Below, one piece after another: positions 1 to 7,496 of a stretch of 51,120 nt of DNA. Position 1 is the first letter of the stretch. The number at the start of each line of letters is the position of its first letter. The DNA lies in contig ONKL01000051.1 of the NCBI GenBank assembly GCA_900318395.1, positions 1 through 51,120 of the forward strand. The letters are read 5' to 3'. Below the pieces are notes generated by a model. That model had not been told where the DNA came from. It worked only from the letters and a program-made list of their open reading frames with translations, and searched no databases. Origin of the DNA: an uncultured Prevotella sp. Its GTDB lineage: Bacteria; Bacteroidota; Bacteroidia; Bacteroidales; Bacteroidaceae. The translations under genes and the position numbers were made by a program.

Positions 1-35
1 GTATTAAGGAGAAGCGCCACAACGTTGGTGAATAA
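1..35 (+). CDS. 3' end of an unidentified gene (partial)
   Basis: One forward frame is open from the window edge to a TAA at 33-35 and would end in IKEKRHNVGE. A strong terminator hairpin begins 13 bases later, which fits the end of a transcription unit. Too little is present to name a family, and the reading frame is chosen only because its stop is followed by the terminator. Confidence 0.3.
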   Translation, partial: IKEKRHNVGE

Positions 36-47
36 GAAAAGCAACAA

Positions 48-79
48 AGAGAGGTTCCACAACAGGAGCCTCTCTTTTT
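48..79 (+). terminator. Intrinsic terminator
   Basis: An 11-bp stem (48-58 with 65-75, one G.U pair) with a 6-base loop is followed by a T run at 75-79. It would end the gene entering from the left. The opposite strand is also T-rich after the hairpin, so it may serve the small minus-strand gene at 79-255 as well. Confidence 0.75.
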
Positions 80-255
80 CATTTGTAGTTCTCATCGGCA
101 CTCGTTTCACCATGAAGAGCCTCCTGGAACGACTCCCAATCCTGGAATCCCACAAAGAGCGACAGACGGTCTAATGCCTTCTTATCGGGCTTCTTCAGTA
201 TTTCCTTCTCTACCGCCTCAAGCAGTTTGCGAAGGGCTTTACGTTTCTTCTCCAT
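79..255 (-). CDS. Small hypothetical protein, 58 aa
   Basis: A minus-strand frame starts with ATG at 255 and stops with TGA at 79-81, giving 58 residues beginning MEKKRKALRKLLEAVEKEIL and ending TSADENYK. The first half is a very basic amphipathic helix; the middle (LFVGFQDWESFQEAL) looks folded and not random. A TAnnTTTG element on the minus strand at 278-285 sits at the right distance, and the stop abuts a terminator. It is divergent from the purine gene, sharing a 23-bp promoter region. I do not recognise a named family and see no membrane segment or catalytic motif. That it is a real gene is inferred from clean boundaries and plausible composition. Confidence 0.6.
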   Translation of the reverse strand: MEKKRKALRKLLEAVEKEILKKPDKKALDRLSLFVGFQDWESFQEALHGETSADENYK

Positions 256-277
256 ATATTTTCTCTAGATTTTGGGG

Positions 278-306
278 CAAAATTACGAAAAAAAGTTGTA
301 ATTTTG
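278..306. promoter_or_regulatory. Overlapping divergent promoters
   Basis: TAATTTTG occurs on the minus strand (278-285, facing the 58-aa gene) and on the plus strand (299-306, facing the AICAR transformylase gene). Both match the Bacteroidetes -7 consensus TAnnTTTG. No convincing -33 TTTG at 19-21 bp spacing is visible for either. Confidence 0.5.
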
Positions 307-335
307 CAGCCAAATACAAAAATAATGCGATAAAA

Positions 336-1520
336 ATGAAAGAATTAGCACTCAAGTACGGATGTAATCCGAATCAGAAGCCCTCGCGCATCTTTATGAC
401 AGAGGGAGAATTACCCATCGAAGTGATCAACGGCCGTCCTGGCTACATCAATTTCCTCGACGCTTTTAATGCCTGGCAGCTGGTGAAGGAACTGAAGGCC
501 GCTACTGGTCTGGCAGCTGCTGCCTCGTTCAAGCACGTCAGTCCTGCTGGCGCTGCCGTAGGCCTGCCCCTGAGCGACACACTGAAGAAGATCTACTTCG
601 TAGACGATGTGCAGGGTCTCGACGAGAGTCCCATCGCATGTGCCTATGCCAGAGCGCGCGGTGCAGACCGTATGTCGAGCTACGGTGACTTCGTAGCCCT
701 GAGCGACACCTGTGACGCCACGACAGCCAAGCTGCTGAAACGCGAGGTGAGCGACGGCGTGATAGCCCCCGACTTCACGCCTGAGGCCATCGAGATCCTG
801 AAGGACAAGCGCAAGGGTACCTATAACGTCATCAAGATCGATCCTACCTACCAGCCTGAGCCCATCGAGCGCAAGCAGGTATTCGGCATCACCTTCGAGC
901 AGGGACGCAACGAGATCAAGCTCGACGACGATGCGCTCTTCGAGAACATGCCGACACAGAACAAGACCTTTACGCCAGAGGCTAAGCGCGACCTGATTAT
1001 CGCCCTCATCACACTGAAGTACACACAGAGCAACTCTGTATGCTATGTGAAAGACGGACAAGCCATCGGTATCGGAGCAGGCCAGCAGAGCCGCATCCAT
1101 TGTACCCGTCTGGCAGGTTCTAAGGCTGACATCTGGTGGCTGCGCCAGCATCCGAAAGTGATGAATCTGCCCTTTGTAGACAATATCCGCCGCGCTGATC
1201 GTGACAACACCATCGATGTGTATATCTCGGAGGATCACGACGACGTGCTTCGCGACGGCACCTGGCAGATGTTCTTCAAGGAGAAGCCCGAAGTGCTGAC
1301 TATGGAAGAGAAGAAAGAGTGGATAGCCAAGAACACGAAGGTGGCTCTGGGCTCCGACGCATTCTTCCCCTTCGGCGACAATATCGAGCGCGCCCATAAG
1401 AGCGGTGTAGAGTTTATCGCTCAGGCAGGAGGCTCAGTTCGCGATGACAACGTGATTGAGACCTGCGACAAGTATGGTATCGCAATGGCCTTCACAGGCG
1501 TAAGACTTTTCCACCATTAA
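336..1520 (+). CDS. purH: AICAR transformylase (short PurH-like)
   Basis: Phosphoribosylaminoimidazolecarboxamide formyltransferase, 394 aa. It transfers a formyl group from 10-formyl-THF to AICAR in the penultimate step of IMP synthesis. The formyltransferase Lys-His pair is visible at K66-H67 in FKHVSPAGAAVG, and conserved blocks (FGITFEQGRN, IGIGAGQQSRIHCTRLAG) follow. The protein lacks the N-terminal IMP cyclohydrolase domain of bifunctional PurH (about 520 aa), which is the usual short form in Bacteroidales; cyclization must be done by another protein. The frame is open upstream to 174, but ATG 336 is chosen because it matches the family start (MKELALKYGCNPNQ) and lies about 30 bp after the -7 element. 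The next gene starts one base after its stop. Confidence 0.93.
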   Translation: MKELALKYGCNPNQKPSRIFMTEGELPIEVINGRPGYINFLDAFNAWQLVKELKAATGLAAAASFKHVSPAGAAVGLPLSDTLKKIYFVDDVQGLDESPIACAYARARGADRMSSYGDFVALSDTCDATTAKLLKREVSDGVIAPDFTPEAIEILKDKRKGTYNVIKIDPTYQPEPIERKQVFGITFEQGRNEIKLDDDALFENMPTQNKTFTPEAKRDLIIALITLKYTQSNSVCYVKDGQAIGIGAGQQSRIHCTRLAGSKADIWWLRQHPKVMNLPFVDNIRRADRDNTIDVYISEDHDDVLRDGTWQMFFKEKPEVLTMEEKKEWIAKNTKVALGSDAFFPFGDNIERAHKSGVEFIAQAGGSVRDDNVIETCDKYGIAMAFTGVRLFHH

Positions 1521-1521
1521 T

Positions 1522-1710
1522 ATGGACGATTTTCAGAATATCCTCGAGAACGGCATCAACTTCGGACGCGGAGGGGATAAGGCCAAGGACTCAGGCAAGG
1601 TGAAGACCAAAGCCAAGAAGAAACAGTATATCACTGGGGCTCACGGCAGCGGCAGCGCACGACAAAAGGCCAAGTACCGCGAGCAGCGGGCTAACCGCCA
1701 CAAGAAATAG
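1522..1710 (+). CDS. Small basic hypothetical protein, 62 aa
   Basis: The ATG lies one base after the stop of the purine gene, so the two are probably cotranscribed. The product is short, lysine/arginine rich and glycine containing, with an acidic start (MDDFQNILENGINFGRGG) and a low-complexity basic tail (AKYREQRANRHKK). It looks unstructured and could bind nucleic acid, but I recognise no family. Its last 20 bases overlap the 3' end of the convergent histidine kinase gene. Being real is supported by position and composition only. Confidence 0.55.
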   Translation: MDDFQNILENGINFGRGGDKAKDSGKVKTKAKKKQYITGAHGSGSARQKAKYREQRANRHKK

Positions 1711-3511
1711 GCAGGGTGATGACAAATCGGGCACCTGAGTTATAGGTGGTATCGAGCGTCACCTCGCCTCCCAAGGAATGAAGCAGGCGACGGCTGATAG
1801 GCAGTCCGAGACCTATGCCTGTCTTGAAGTCGTCGGCTTTGTGGAAGGTCTCGAAGATACGTTCGCGGTCCTCCTCCTTGATGCCTACACCAGTATCGGT
1901 GACGATAAAGCGGAACTCATTGTCGGTCTCCTCGCAACGCACCTCGATACGGCCCGCCTCAGTAAACTTGACAGCGTTATCAATCAGGTGAGAGAGGGCA
2001 CTCTTCAGGCGATAGGCATTGGTACGCAACTGATAATCATCGTCTACGCAGGAAGTGAATTGTATTTCGACTCCCGTATTCTGCTTGCCTTTGAACTCGT
2101 TCACCACGCTGCGTGCAAATTCGTTGCAGTTGATGTTGCTCTTATCTGCTTCTGCCACACGTTCCGCATTTTCGCTCTTCGAGAGTTCCAACACTTCATT
2201 GACGATAGTGACAATCTGCCCTACATTGCTCGAAATGCGCTGCTGCAAGTTGCGCTTCTCTTCGTCGGAGAGCTGGAACAGGGATGAGCAAAGCACTTGG
2301 GAGAAGCCAGAGACAGCGTTCAGAGGCGTACGTATCTCATGACTCATCGTGCGGATGAAGGCCGTCTTCATCAAGTCGCTCTCCTCTGCCTTAGCCAATG
2401 CAGCTTTCAGTTCGCGGTTCTGGGACTTAATCTTCAGCCATAAGCGTCGGCGCCCCATGAAATACACGATCAGGAACACAACAATCAGGACAACGATCCA
2501 CATGGCGAGCTTATCCACGAGGCTCTTGCTCTGATCAGCCTCTTCGCGCGATTTTGAGATGGCACTCTCAGCCACCATCTGATCGAAGTTGGCGCTCTGC
2601 ATCATGCTATAAATGGAGTCGTTCTCCAATTGGTAGCGCTTGATGGCCTTGAAACCGCCTTCGATATCGTGCGCCATCTCGTAAAGACAGATGGATACAA
2701 ATGAGCTGTCGACATAAGTGGTGCGCTTATCGCCCAGCACCCTTCTGGCTTCCTGAAGATGACCGTCGAAAGCCAGCTTTGCCACATCGAGAATCTTATC
2801 ATAACGATGGTTGAAGCCTGGAATATTCTGACTGCGCAGCTTCTGATATTCCTCGAAGGCAGGGTAGAAATCAGTCCTGTTGCCTTCCATGAAATACACA
2901 TAAGACGTGATAGCCAGCGAGAGGGAGAGATATTCCGTATCACTCTTCTCGGTAGCGATACGCTGAGCCTGCTGCAACCATTCCAACGCCTTACGGCTAT
3001 CTTTCAGACAGAACAGCTCTGCCAGACTGTGATAGGTACGCATGGTGAACTTCGGATCATTATCGCCCACCTCCTGCAGAGCCTGCGTGAAGTATTTCTC
3101 TGCCTTGATGCGATCGTGGCTGGCGCTATAGACATCGCCCAGCAATCCTGAGGCCAGATAATAGAACTGGCTGGCACCATCGTTGCGCAACTCTCTGTCG
3201 AGGCGCTTGGCAATCTCCATCGCACGGAAGATCATATTGTGGCGCAGGGCGAAGAATCCCTCGTTGTTCAACAGCTTATAATAAAGCATCATGTAACCCT
3301 TATCCCTCAGGTGCTTCTCATAATCGCGAGCAAAAGGAAAGAACTCATCTGGGGTGCCATTCTGGAAGAGCTGACGGAAACGGTCGAACTCTACCCTATC
3401 CTCGCCCATGAGATCCTCAGGACCTACATCGGCAGAAAAAACCTCTGTCGATACCAGAAGCAGCACGACAGACAAGATCAATGAAATATGGTGACGAATA
3501 AACTGATCCAT
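1691..3511 (-). CDS. TPR-containing sensor histidine kinase
   Basis: Membrane histidine kinase, 606 aa from ATG 3511, which begins a signal sequence (MDQFIRHHISLILSVVLLL). A periplasmic helical region of about 280 residues reads as TPR repeats. One transmembrane helix follows near 340-357 (MWIVVLIVVFLIVYFMG), then a short coiled coil. The HisKA domain has the phospho-acceptor at H391 (MSHEIRTPLNAVSGF). The HATPase domain has its N box (DNAVKF), G1 (DTGVGI) and G2 (GIGLGLPISRRLL). There is no receiver or output domain, and no response regulator gene lies beside it, so it is an orphan here. The longer frame up to 3565 would need a start inside the promoter region. Signal sensed unknown. Confidence 0.88.
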   Translation of the reverse strand: MDQFIRHHISLILSVVLLLVSTEVFSADVGPEDLMGEDRVEFDRFRQLFQNGTPDEFFPFARDYEKHLRDKGYMMLYYKLLNNEGFFALRHNMIFRAMEIAKRLDRELRNDGASQFYYLASGLLGDVYSASHDRIKAEKYFTQALQEVGDNDPKFTMRTYHSLAELFCLKDSRKALEWLQQAQRIATEKSDTEYLSLSLAITSYVYFMEGNRTDFYPAFEEYQKLRSQNIPGFNHRYDKILDVAKLAFDGHLQEARRVLGDKRTTYVDSSFVSICLYEMAHDIEGGFKAIKRYQLENDSIYSMMQSANFDQMVAESAISKSREEADQSKSLVDKLAMWIVVLIVVFLIVYFMGRRRLWLKIKSQNRELKAALAKAEESDLMKTAFIRTMSHEIRTPLNAVSGFSQVLCSSLFQLSDEEKRNLQQRISSNVGQIVTIVNEVLELSKSENAERVAEADKSNINCNEFARSVVNEFKGKQNTGVEIQFTSCVDDDYQLRTNAYRLKSALSHLIDNAVKFTEAGRIEVRCEETDNEFRFIVTDTGVGIKEEDRERIFETFHKADDFKTGIGLGLPISRRLLHSLGGEVTLDTTYNSGARFVITLPISCGG

Positions 3512-3526
3512 AAATTGTACAGGGCA

Positions 3527-3558
3527 CAAAAGTACTACTTTTCGCGGAATTCTGCAAA
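3527..3558 (-). promoter_or_regulatory. Promoter of the TPR kinase gene
   Basis: On the minus strand TACTTTTG (-7) at 3527-3534 and TTTG (-33) at 3555-3558 are separated by exactly 20 bp, a textbook Bacteroidetes promoter. It starts 16 bp upstream of the chosen ATG and supports that start. Confidence 0.7.
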
Positions 3559-3585
3559 CAATCAACTAAAAAAATAGCCGAATCC

Positions 3586-3616
3586 TTGGATTCTTCCCCG
3601 AAAAAGTCTATCTTTG
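3586..3616 (+). promoter_or_regulatory. Promoter of the galactanase gene
   Basis: TTG at 3586-3588 and TATCTTTG at 3609-3616 are separated by 20 bp, about 30 bp before the ATG at 3646. It is divergent from the kinase promoter with 27 bp between the two. Confidence 0.7.
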
Positions 3617-3645
3617 CAAGAAAAACAAAACTCTATTCTATCAAT

Positions 3646-4944
3646 ATGAAACGAATCAAGTGTCTTTTAGCCACAGCCCTACTCTGCCTGACAACGGTCG
3701 CACAGGCACAGAAATACGTAGGAGGCGACCTCTCCATGTTATTAAAATACGAAGAGCAGCATGCCACCTATCTTGATAAGGACGGCAAGGAAATCGCCGA
3801 TGTTCTCGCCTTCGTGAAGGAACAGGGATGGAATACGATACGCGTAAGAATCTTCTGCAATCCCCATAAGGCCAGCAAAGACGTCATTCAAGACCAAGCT
3901 TACGTCATCAAACTCGGCAAGCGGATTAAGGAAGCAGGCCTCAACTTCCTGCTCGATTTCCATTATTCGAACACGTGGGCAGACCCTAAACAGCAATTCA
4001 TCCCCCAAGAATGGACGGAATGGACGAATGTTGAAGCATCTAATGGAGTAGCTGAGGACAATGCACAGATCGGCATGATGTTGGATGGTTATACGCAAAT
4101 AACACTTGAAGCCCTTAAGCAAGGAGGAGCAACGCCAGATCTTATCCAGATTGGCAACGAAATCAGCTTCGGTATGCTCTGGGGACCAGACAAAGATTGG
4201 GAGAAACAAGGCGCGCACCTCGAAGCCAATGCTGATTGGACTGACTATACAGACAAGCATTGGGATAATTTTGCCCAATATCTCAAGACCGTCTCGCGTA
4301 TATGCCGTTACACCTGCCCAAAGGCGAAGATCATCATCCACACGGAGCAATGCGCCAATAATCCGACACTCGACGTGGCCTTCTTCAAGCACATCAAGCA
4401 GTATGAGATCGACTACGACATCATCGGCACATCGTATTACCCTTATTTCAAAGGCGAAATCTCGAAGTTAGACAAGGGGCTCTCAGAGCTGGAGAAGAAT
4501 TTCCCTGATAAGGCCATCCAAATAGTAGAGACGGGCTATCCCTCGAAGTGGGAAGTGCAGGGCACGACGTTCGACTACACGAAGACCTACCCTTACTCGC
4601 ACGAAGGACAGCGCAAATATACTGCCGACCTCATCACGATGCTCAAGAAACACAAGCAGGTGAACGGACTCTCATGGTGGTATGCCGAAGCCAATGCCAA
4701 AGGCTGTACCGGAGACCTGAAAGAGGGCTGGTACAACGCCTCGCTCTTCGATAACGAGACAGGCAAGGCGCTGCCCGCACTCTATGAGCTGAAGGAATTC
4801 AACGATGGCGCGACGGCCATTTCGTCAGCCATCAGCAAAGAGGGGAAAGAGGTTTGGTACACCCTCGATGGCAGAAAACTCGAAGGCAAGCCCAGCCACA
4901 AGGGGCTCTATATCATGAACCAGAAAAAGGTCGTTGTGAAATAA
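3646..4944 (+). CDS. GH53 endo-beta-1,4-galactanase with secretion tail
   Basis: Secreted arabinogalactan endo-beta-1,4-galactanase, 432 aa, which cleaves beta-1,4-galactan side chains of pectin. Signal peptide at 1-20 (MKRIKCLLATALLCLTTVAQ). Family 53 blocks follow: GWNTIRVRIFCNP, LLDFHYSNTWADP, QIGNEISFGMLWG with the acid/base E172, YDIIGTSYYPYF, and IVETGYPSKW with the nucleophile E295. The last 45 residues are not part of the catalytic barrel. They match the Prevotella tail pattern (YTLDGRKLEGKP, then GLYIMNQKKVVVK), a type IX secretion-like sorting domain. ATG 3646 is preferred over the upstream in-frame ATG because it starts the signal peptide and follows the promoter. The gene stands alone and converges on the efflux operon with a 3-bp gap. 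No SusCD pair is nearby. Confidence 0.92.
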   Translation: MKRIKCLLATALLCLTTVAQAQKYVGGDLSMLLKYEEQHATYLDKDGKEIADVLAFVKEQGWNTIRVRIFCNPHKASKDVIQDQAYVIKLGKRIKEAGLNFLLDFHYSNTWADPKQQFIPQEWTEWTNVEASNGVAEDNAQIGMMLDGYTQITLEALKQGGATPDLIQIGNEISFGMLWGPDKDWEKQGAHLEANADWTDYTDKHWDNFAQYLKTVSRICRYTCPKAKIIIHTEQCANNPTLDVAFFKHIKQYEIDYDIIGTSYYPYFKGEISKLDKGLSELEKNFPDKAIQIVETGYPSKWEVQGTTFDYTKTYPYSHEGQRKYTADLITMLKKHKQVNGLSWWYAEANAKGCTGDLKEGWYNASLFDNETGKALPALYELKEFNDGATAISSAISKEGKEVWYTLDGRKLEGKPSHKGLYIMNQKKVVVK

Positions 4945-4947
4945 GTA

Positions 4948-6306
4948 TCAGAAGTTCAGTTCCTTTCCACGATAGAACTCCAGGAGTGCGCGCTGGTAGA
5001 GATGCTCATAACGCGCCTGAACCAAGTCGCTCTCAGACTTCATATAGGTATTCTTGGCCTCATTAAACTCCGTGATGTTGGCCTTGCCATTCTCGTACTT
5101 CGCCTGCGTCAGTTCAAAGGCATCCTTCGAGCTGGCGACGGCCTGGCGCGAGCTGTTCTCCTTGGCCTGAGCATTCAGGGCGTTATAGTACACCTGCTGG
5201 ATCTCCTTATAGAGTTTCTTCTTCGTATTGTCGAGTGTCAGCCTCTGGTTCTCCCTGTCCACCTTGGCGCTACGAATGTTGTTACGTACGGAGAAGCGGT
5301 CGAAGATGGGGATGGTGAGATTCAAGCCGATAAACTGACTGAAGTTATTCTTAATCTGATCACCGAAGCTGTTTGAGGGGAATCCGCTTGTGGTGTAATA
5401 GTTCGTACCCAGTCCTGCGCTGAAGTTCAGTTTGGGGTAGTGCCCAGCCTTGGCGATGTTGATACTATGCTCAGAGCCCTTCAGGCGCAGTTCCTGTGCA
5501 TGAATCTCGGGCTTTACGCTCAGAGCCTCGTTATAGACCTGATCAGGCAACGTCAGCGAGAGATCAGCGATATGCAGCATCTCCTCCTCTGTGGGAGTGG
5601 CTATCTGGAAACCCTCAGGCGTTGTGAGTTCGAGCAGCTGTGTCAGCGTCAGGATAGCCAGTCGCGTATTGTTATCTGCCTGCGTAGCCGTCAGCTGGCT
5701 GCTGGCCATCGTGGCTTTCTGCCTCGAGAGTTCAGCCTCACTCGCTCTGCCATTCTGCACGAAGGCTTGCAGACGGACTACCTGCAGAGAGTCGATACCT
5801 ACCTGTCGATGGGCTACGGCTGAAATCTCCTGATCATAGAGTATCTGCACATAAGCCTTGGCCACCTCCATACGAATATCATCCTTGGCCTTCTCGAGAT
5901 CGGCAGTCGCAGCCTCGAGGTTCAGGCGGTTCAACTTGATATTCTCAGGAATCTGGAAACCTGTGAAGATGGGGACAGCCGTCTGTAGCTGCAGCGAAGT
6001 GTTACTCGTATTGGTATTGGCGTAGATGTTGTCTTCCGTCAATCCGCGTCCGAAGGAAAAATTCTGACTGGCAGTACCGCTCAAGTTCGGCAAGCGGCTG
6101 TTTCGCGCTGTAGAGAGCGAGTAGCCCTGCTTCTCTACCGCCTTCTCTTTCTGTTTCACGGTAATACTGTTGGCAACGGCATATTCGCAGCAGTCTCTCA
6201 GGCTCCACTGGGTTTGCGCCCCTGAGGGTAAAAGGGTAAACAGGTAAACAGGTAAGACCTTTACCCACCCTTGGACCTTGATCGCTTTTATCTTCTTCAT
6301 AACCAT
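4948..6306 (-). CDS. TolC-family outer-membrane efflux protein
   Basis: Outer-membrane channel component, 452 aa, last gene of the five-gene efflux operon. An N-terminal signal peptide ends near SGAQTQ. Two TolC/OEP repeats follow, with long alpha-helical coiled-coil stretches typical of the periplasmic tunnel. Closest functional role is exporting substrates delivered by the adaptor and the two FtsX-type permeases upstream. A tandem 8-bp repeat (6226-6257) lies inside the signal-peptide codons, so a gain or loss of one unit would shift the frame. A second ATG two codons downstream (6300) is also possible. Substrate cannot be deduced. Confidence 0.9.
   Translation of the reverse strand: MVMKKIKAIKVQGWVKVLPVYLFTLLPSGAQTQWSLRDCCEYAVANSITVKQKEKAVEKQGYSLSTARNSRLPNLSGTASQNFSFGRGLTEDNIYANTNTSNTSLQLQTAVPIFTGFQIPENIKLNRLNLEAATADLEKAKDDIRMEVAKAYVQILYDQEISAVAHRQVGIDSLQVVRLQAFVQNGRASEAELSRQKATMASSQLTATQADNNTRLAILTLTQLLELTTPEGFQIATPTEEEMLHIADLSLTLPDQVYNEALSVKPEIHAQELRLKGSEHSINIAKAGHYPKLNFSAGLGTNYYTTSGFPSNSFGDQIKNNFSQFIGLNLTIPIFDRFSVRNNIRSAKVDRENQRLTLDNTKKKLYKEIQQVYYNALNAQAKENSSRQAVASSKDAFELTQAKYENGKANITEFNEAKNTYMKSESDLVQARYEHLYQRALLEFYRGKELNF
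6226..6257. repeat. 8-bp tandem repeat in the tolC-type signal peptide
   Basis: Four consecutive 8-bp units (GGGTAAAA, GGGTAAAC, AGGTAAAC, AGGTAAGA on the plus strand) lie inside the minus-strand coding region, about 16-27 codons after the start. Eight is not a multiple of three, so slippage would turn the gene off. Confidence 0.75.
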
Positions 6307-6334
6307 ATCCTTTACTATTTACCTTCTTACTGTC

Positions 6335-7447
6335 TTAGTTCTCTTTATCATCTGCAATCACCTCAGGGCCACGCACCTTGTCCTTAGCCGTGATACCCTT
6401 CTTGATCTCGATGTTCACACCGTCGGAGAGACCCGTTACAACCTGAGTGCGCTCATACGTCTTATCCTTACCCTCGCCCTTGATGACATAGACGAAGGTG
6501 GAGTCGCCATTGAACTCGATAGCACTCTCGGGCACACTAAGCACCTTATCGGCCTTGGCCAGCACGATCTCTGCGTTGGCGCTGTAGCCGGCACGAATCT
6601 TGCTATCCTCAGAGAGTTTCACGGCAGCCTTGATCTCGAACTGGTTGGCGCCATTCGACTCTACGGCCTTCGGAGAGATATACTCAAGGGCTGCATCGAA
6701 ATGCAGATCCTGCAAGGCGCCGATCGTGATCTTCATGTTCATGCCTTCCACCAGCTGTCCCACTTCGGTCTCGTCGATGTTACCCCGGAAGATGAGGTCG
6801 TTCATATTAGCAACGGTGGCAATCGTCGTACCATCATTGAAGGTATTCGAGAGAATCACGGAGTTACCCACCTTCACAGGGATGTCGAGGATGATACCGC
6901 TGATGGTAGAGCGGATGAGGGTAGAAGAAGCAGAGGCATTCGACTTCGACACACCGTCGCGCACCACCTGAAGAGCATCTTCTGCAGCCACTTTCTCGTG
7001 CTTGGCCTGATCGAGAGCCTGCTTGCTCTTGTCGTACTCATCGGCAGAGACAAGTTTCTGGTTATAGAGGTTCTCCTCGCGCTGGAAGTTGACTTGAGCC
7101 TGCTTCAGGTTGATCTCTGCCAAGCGCACACGCATCTCGGCAGAACTGAGTTGATTCATGTCGGGAATCACCTTCACTTTGGCAATCACGTCGCCTGCAT
7201 TCACACGGTCGCCCGGCTCCTTGTAAAGTTCTGAGATGATACCAGAGATCTGCGGCTTGACGTTCACCTCGTTGCGAGGCTCAATCTTACCTGTAATGAT
7301 CGTTGTTTTCTGGATACTATCCAGTTTCGGCGTAAATTCGTTATAGACCACTTCCTTTGGCTGACTCTTCTGCCACAGGAAAACGAATGTCCCGATGAAA
7401 ATCAGCGCGATAATCGCTGCGATAATCAGTTTGCTGTACTTCTTCAT
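6335..7447 (-). CDS. Periplasmic adaptor (MacA/HlyD-type)
   Basis: Membrane-fusion protein of 370 aa linking inner-membrane ABC permeases to the TolC-type channel. One N-terminal transmembrane helix (KLIIAAIIALIFIGTFVFLW) is followed by a lipoyl half-motif (GKIEPRNEVNVKPQISGIIS), a coiled-coil hairpin at about 100-165, the second lipoyl half (STISGIILDIPVKVGN), a beta barrel and the membrane-proximal domain. Length and order fit MacA-type adaptors. It lies between the permease genes and the TolC gene in one minus-strand operon, with gaps of 49 and 28 bp. The upstream gap is filled by an 8-bp repeat. Confidence 0.9.
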   Translation of the reverse strand: MKKYSKLIIAAIIALIFIGTFVFLWQKSQPKEVVYNEFTPKLDSIQKTTIITGKIEPRNEVNVKPQISGIISELYKEPGDRVNAGDVIAKVKVIPDMNQLSSAEMRVRLAEINLKQAQVNFQREENLYNQKLVSADEYDKSKQALDQAKHEKVAAEDALQVVRDGVSKSNASASSTLIRSTISGIILDIPVKVGNSVILSNTFNDGTTIATVANMNDLIFRGNIDETEVGQLVEGMNMKITIGALQDLHFDAALEYISPKAVESNGANQFEIKAAVKLSEDSKIRAGYSANAEIVLAKADKVLSVPESAIEFNGDSTFVYVIKGEGKDKTYERTQVVTGLSDGVNIEIKKGITAKDKVRGPEVIADDKEN

Positions 7448-7463
7448 AATTATTTCAATTTTT

Positions 7464-7492
7464 ACATTTTTGCATTTTTACATTTTTACATT
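7464..7492. repeat. 8-bp tandem repeat between permease and adaptor
   Basis: Units of ACATTTTT start at 7464, 7472 (first base G), 7480 and 7488 (partial). The run fills most of the gap just upstream of the adaptor start codon, so copy number changes spacing but not coding. Confidence 0.7.
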
Positions 7493-7496
7493 ACCC

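Noticed and set aside
411-1397. Long minus-strand open frame (328 codons) opposite purH
   Set aside because: Antisense shadow of a well-supported AICAR transformylase gene; the translation has no family motifs.
6278-7234. Long plus-strand open frame (318 codons) opposite the adaptor gene
   Set aside because: Lies wholly antisense to the MacA-type gene and tail of the TolC gene; leucine/histidine-rich, shadow-like sequence.
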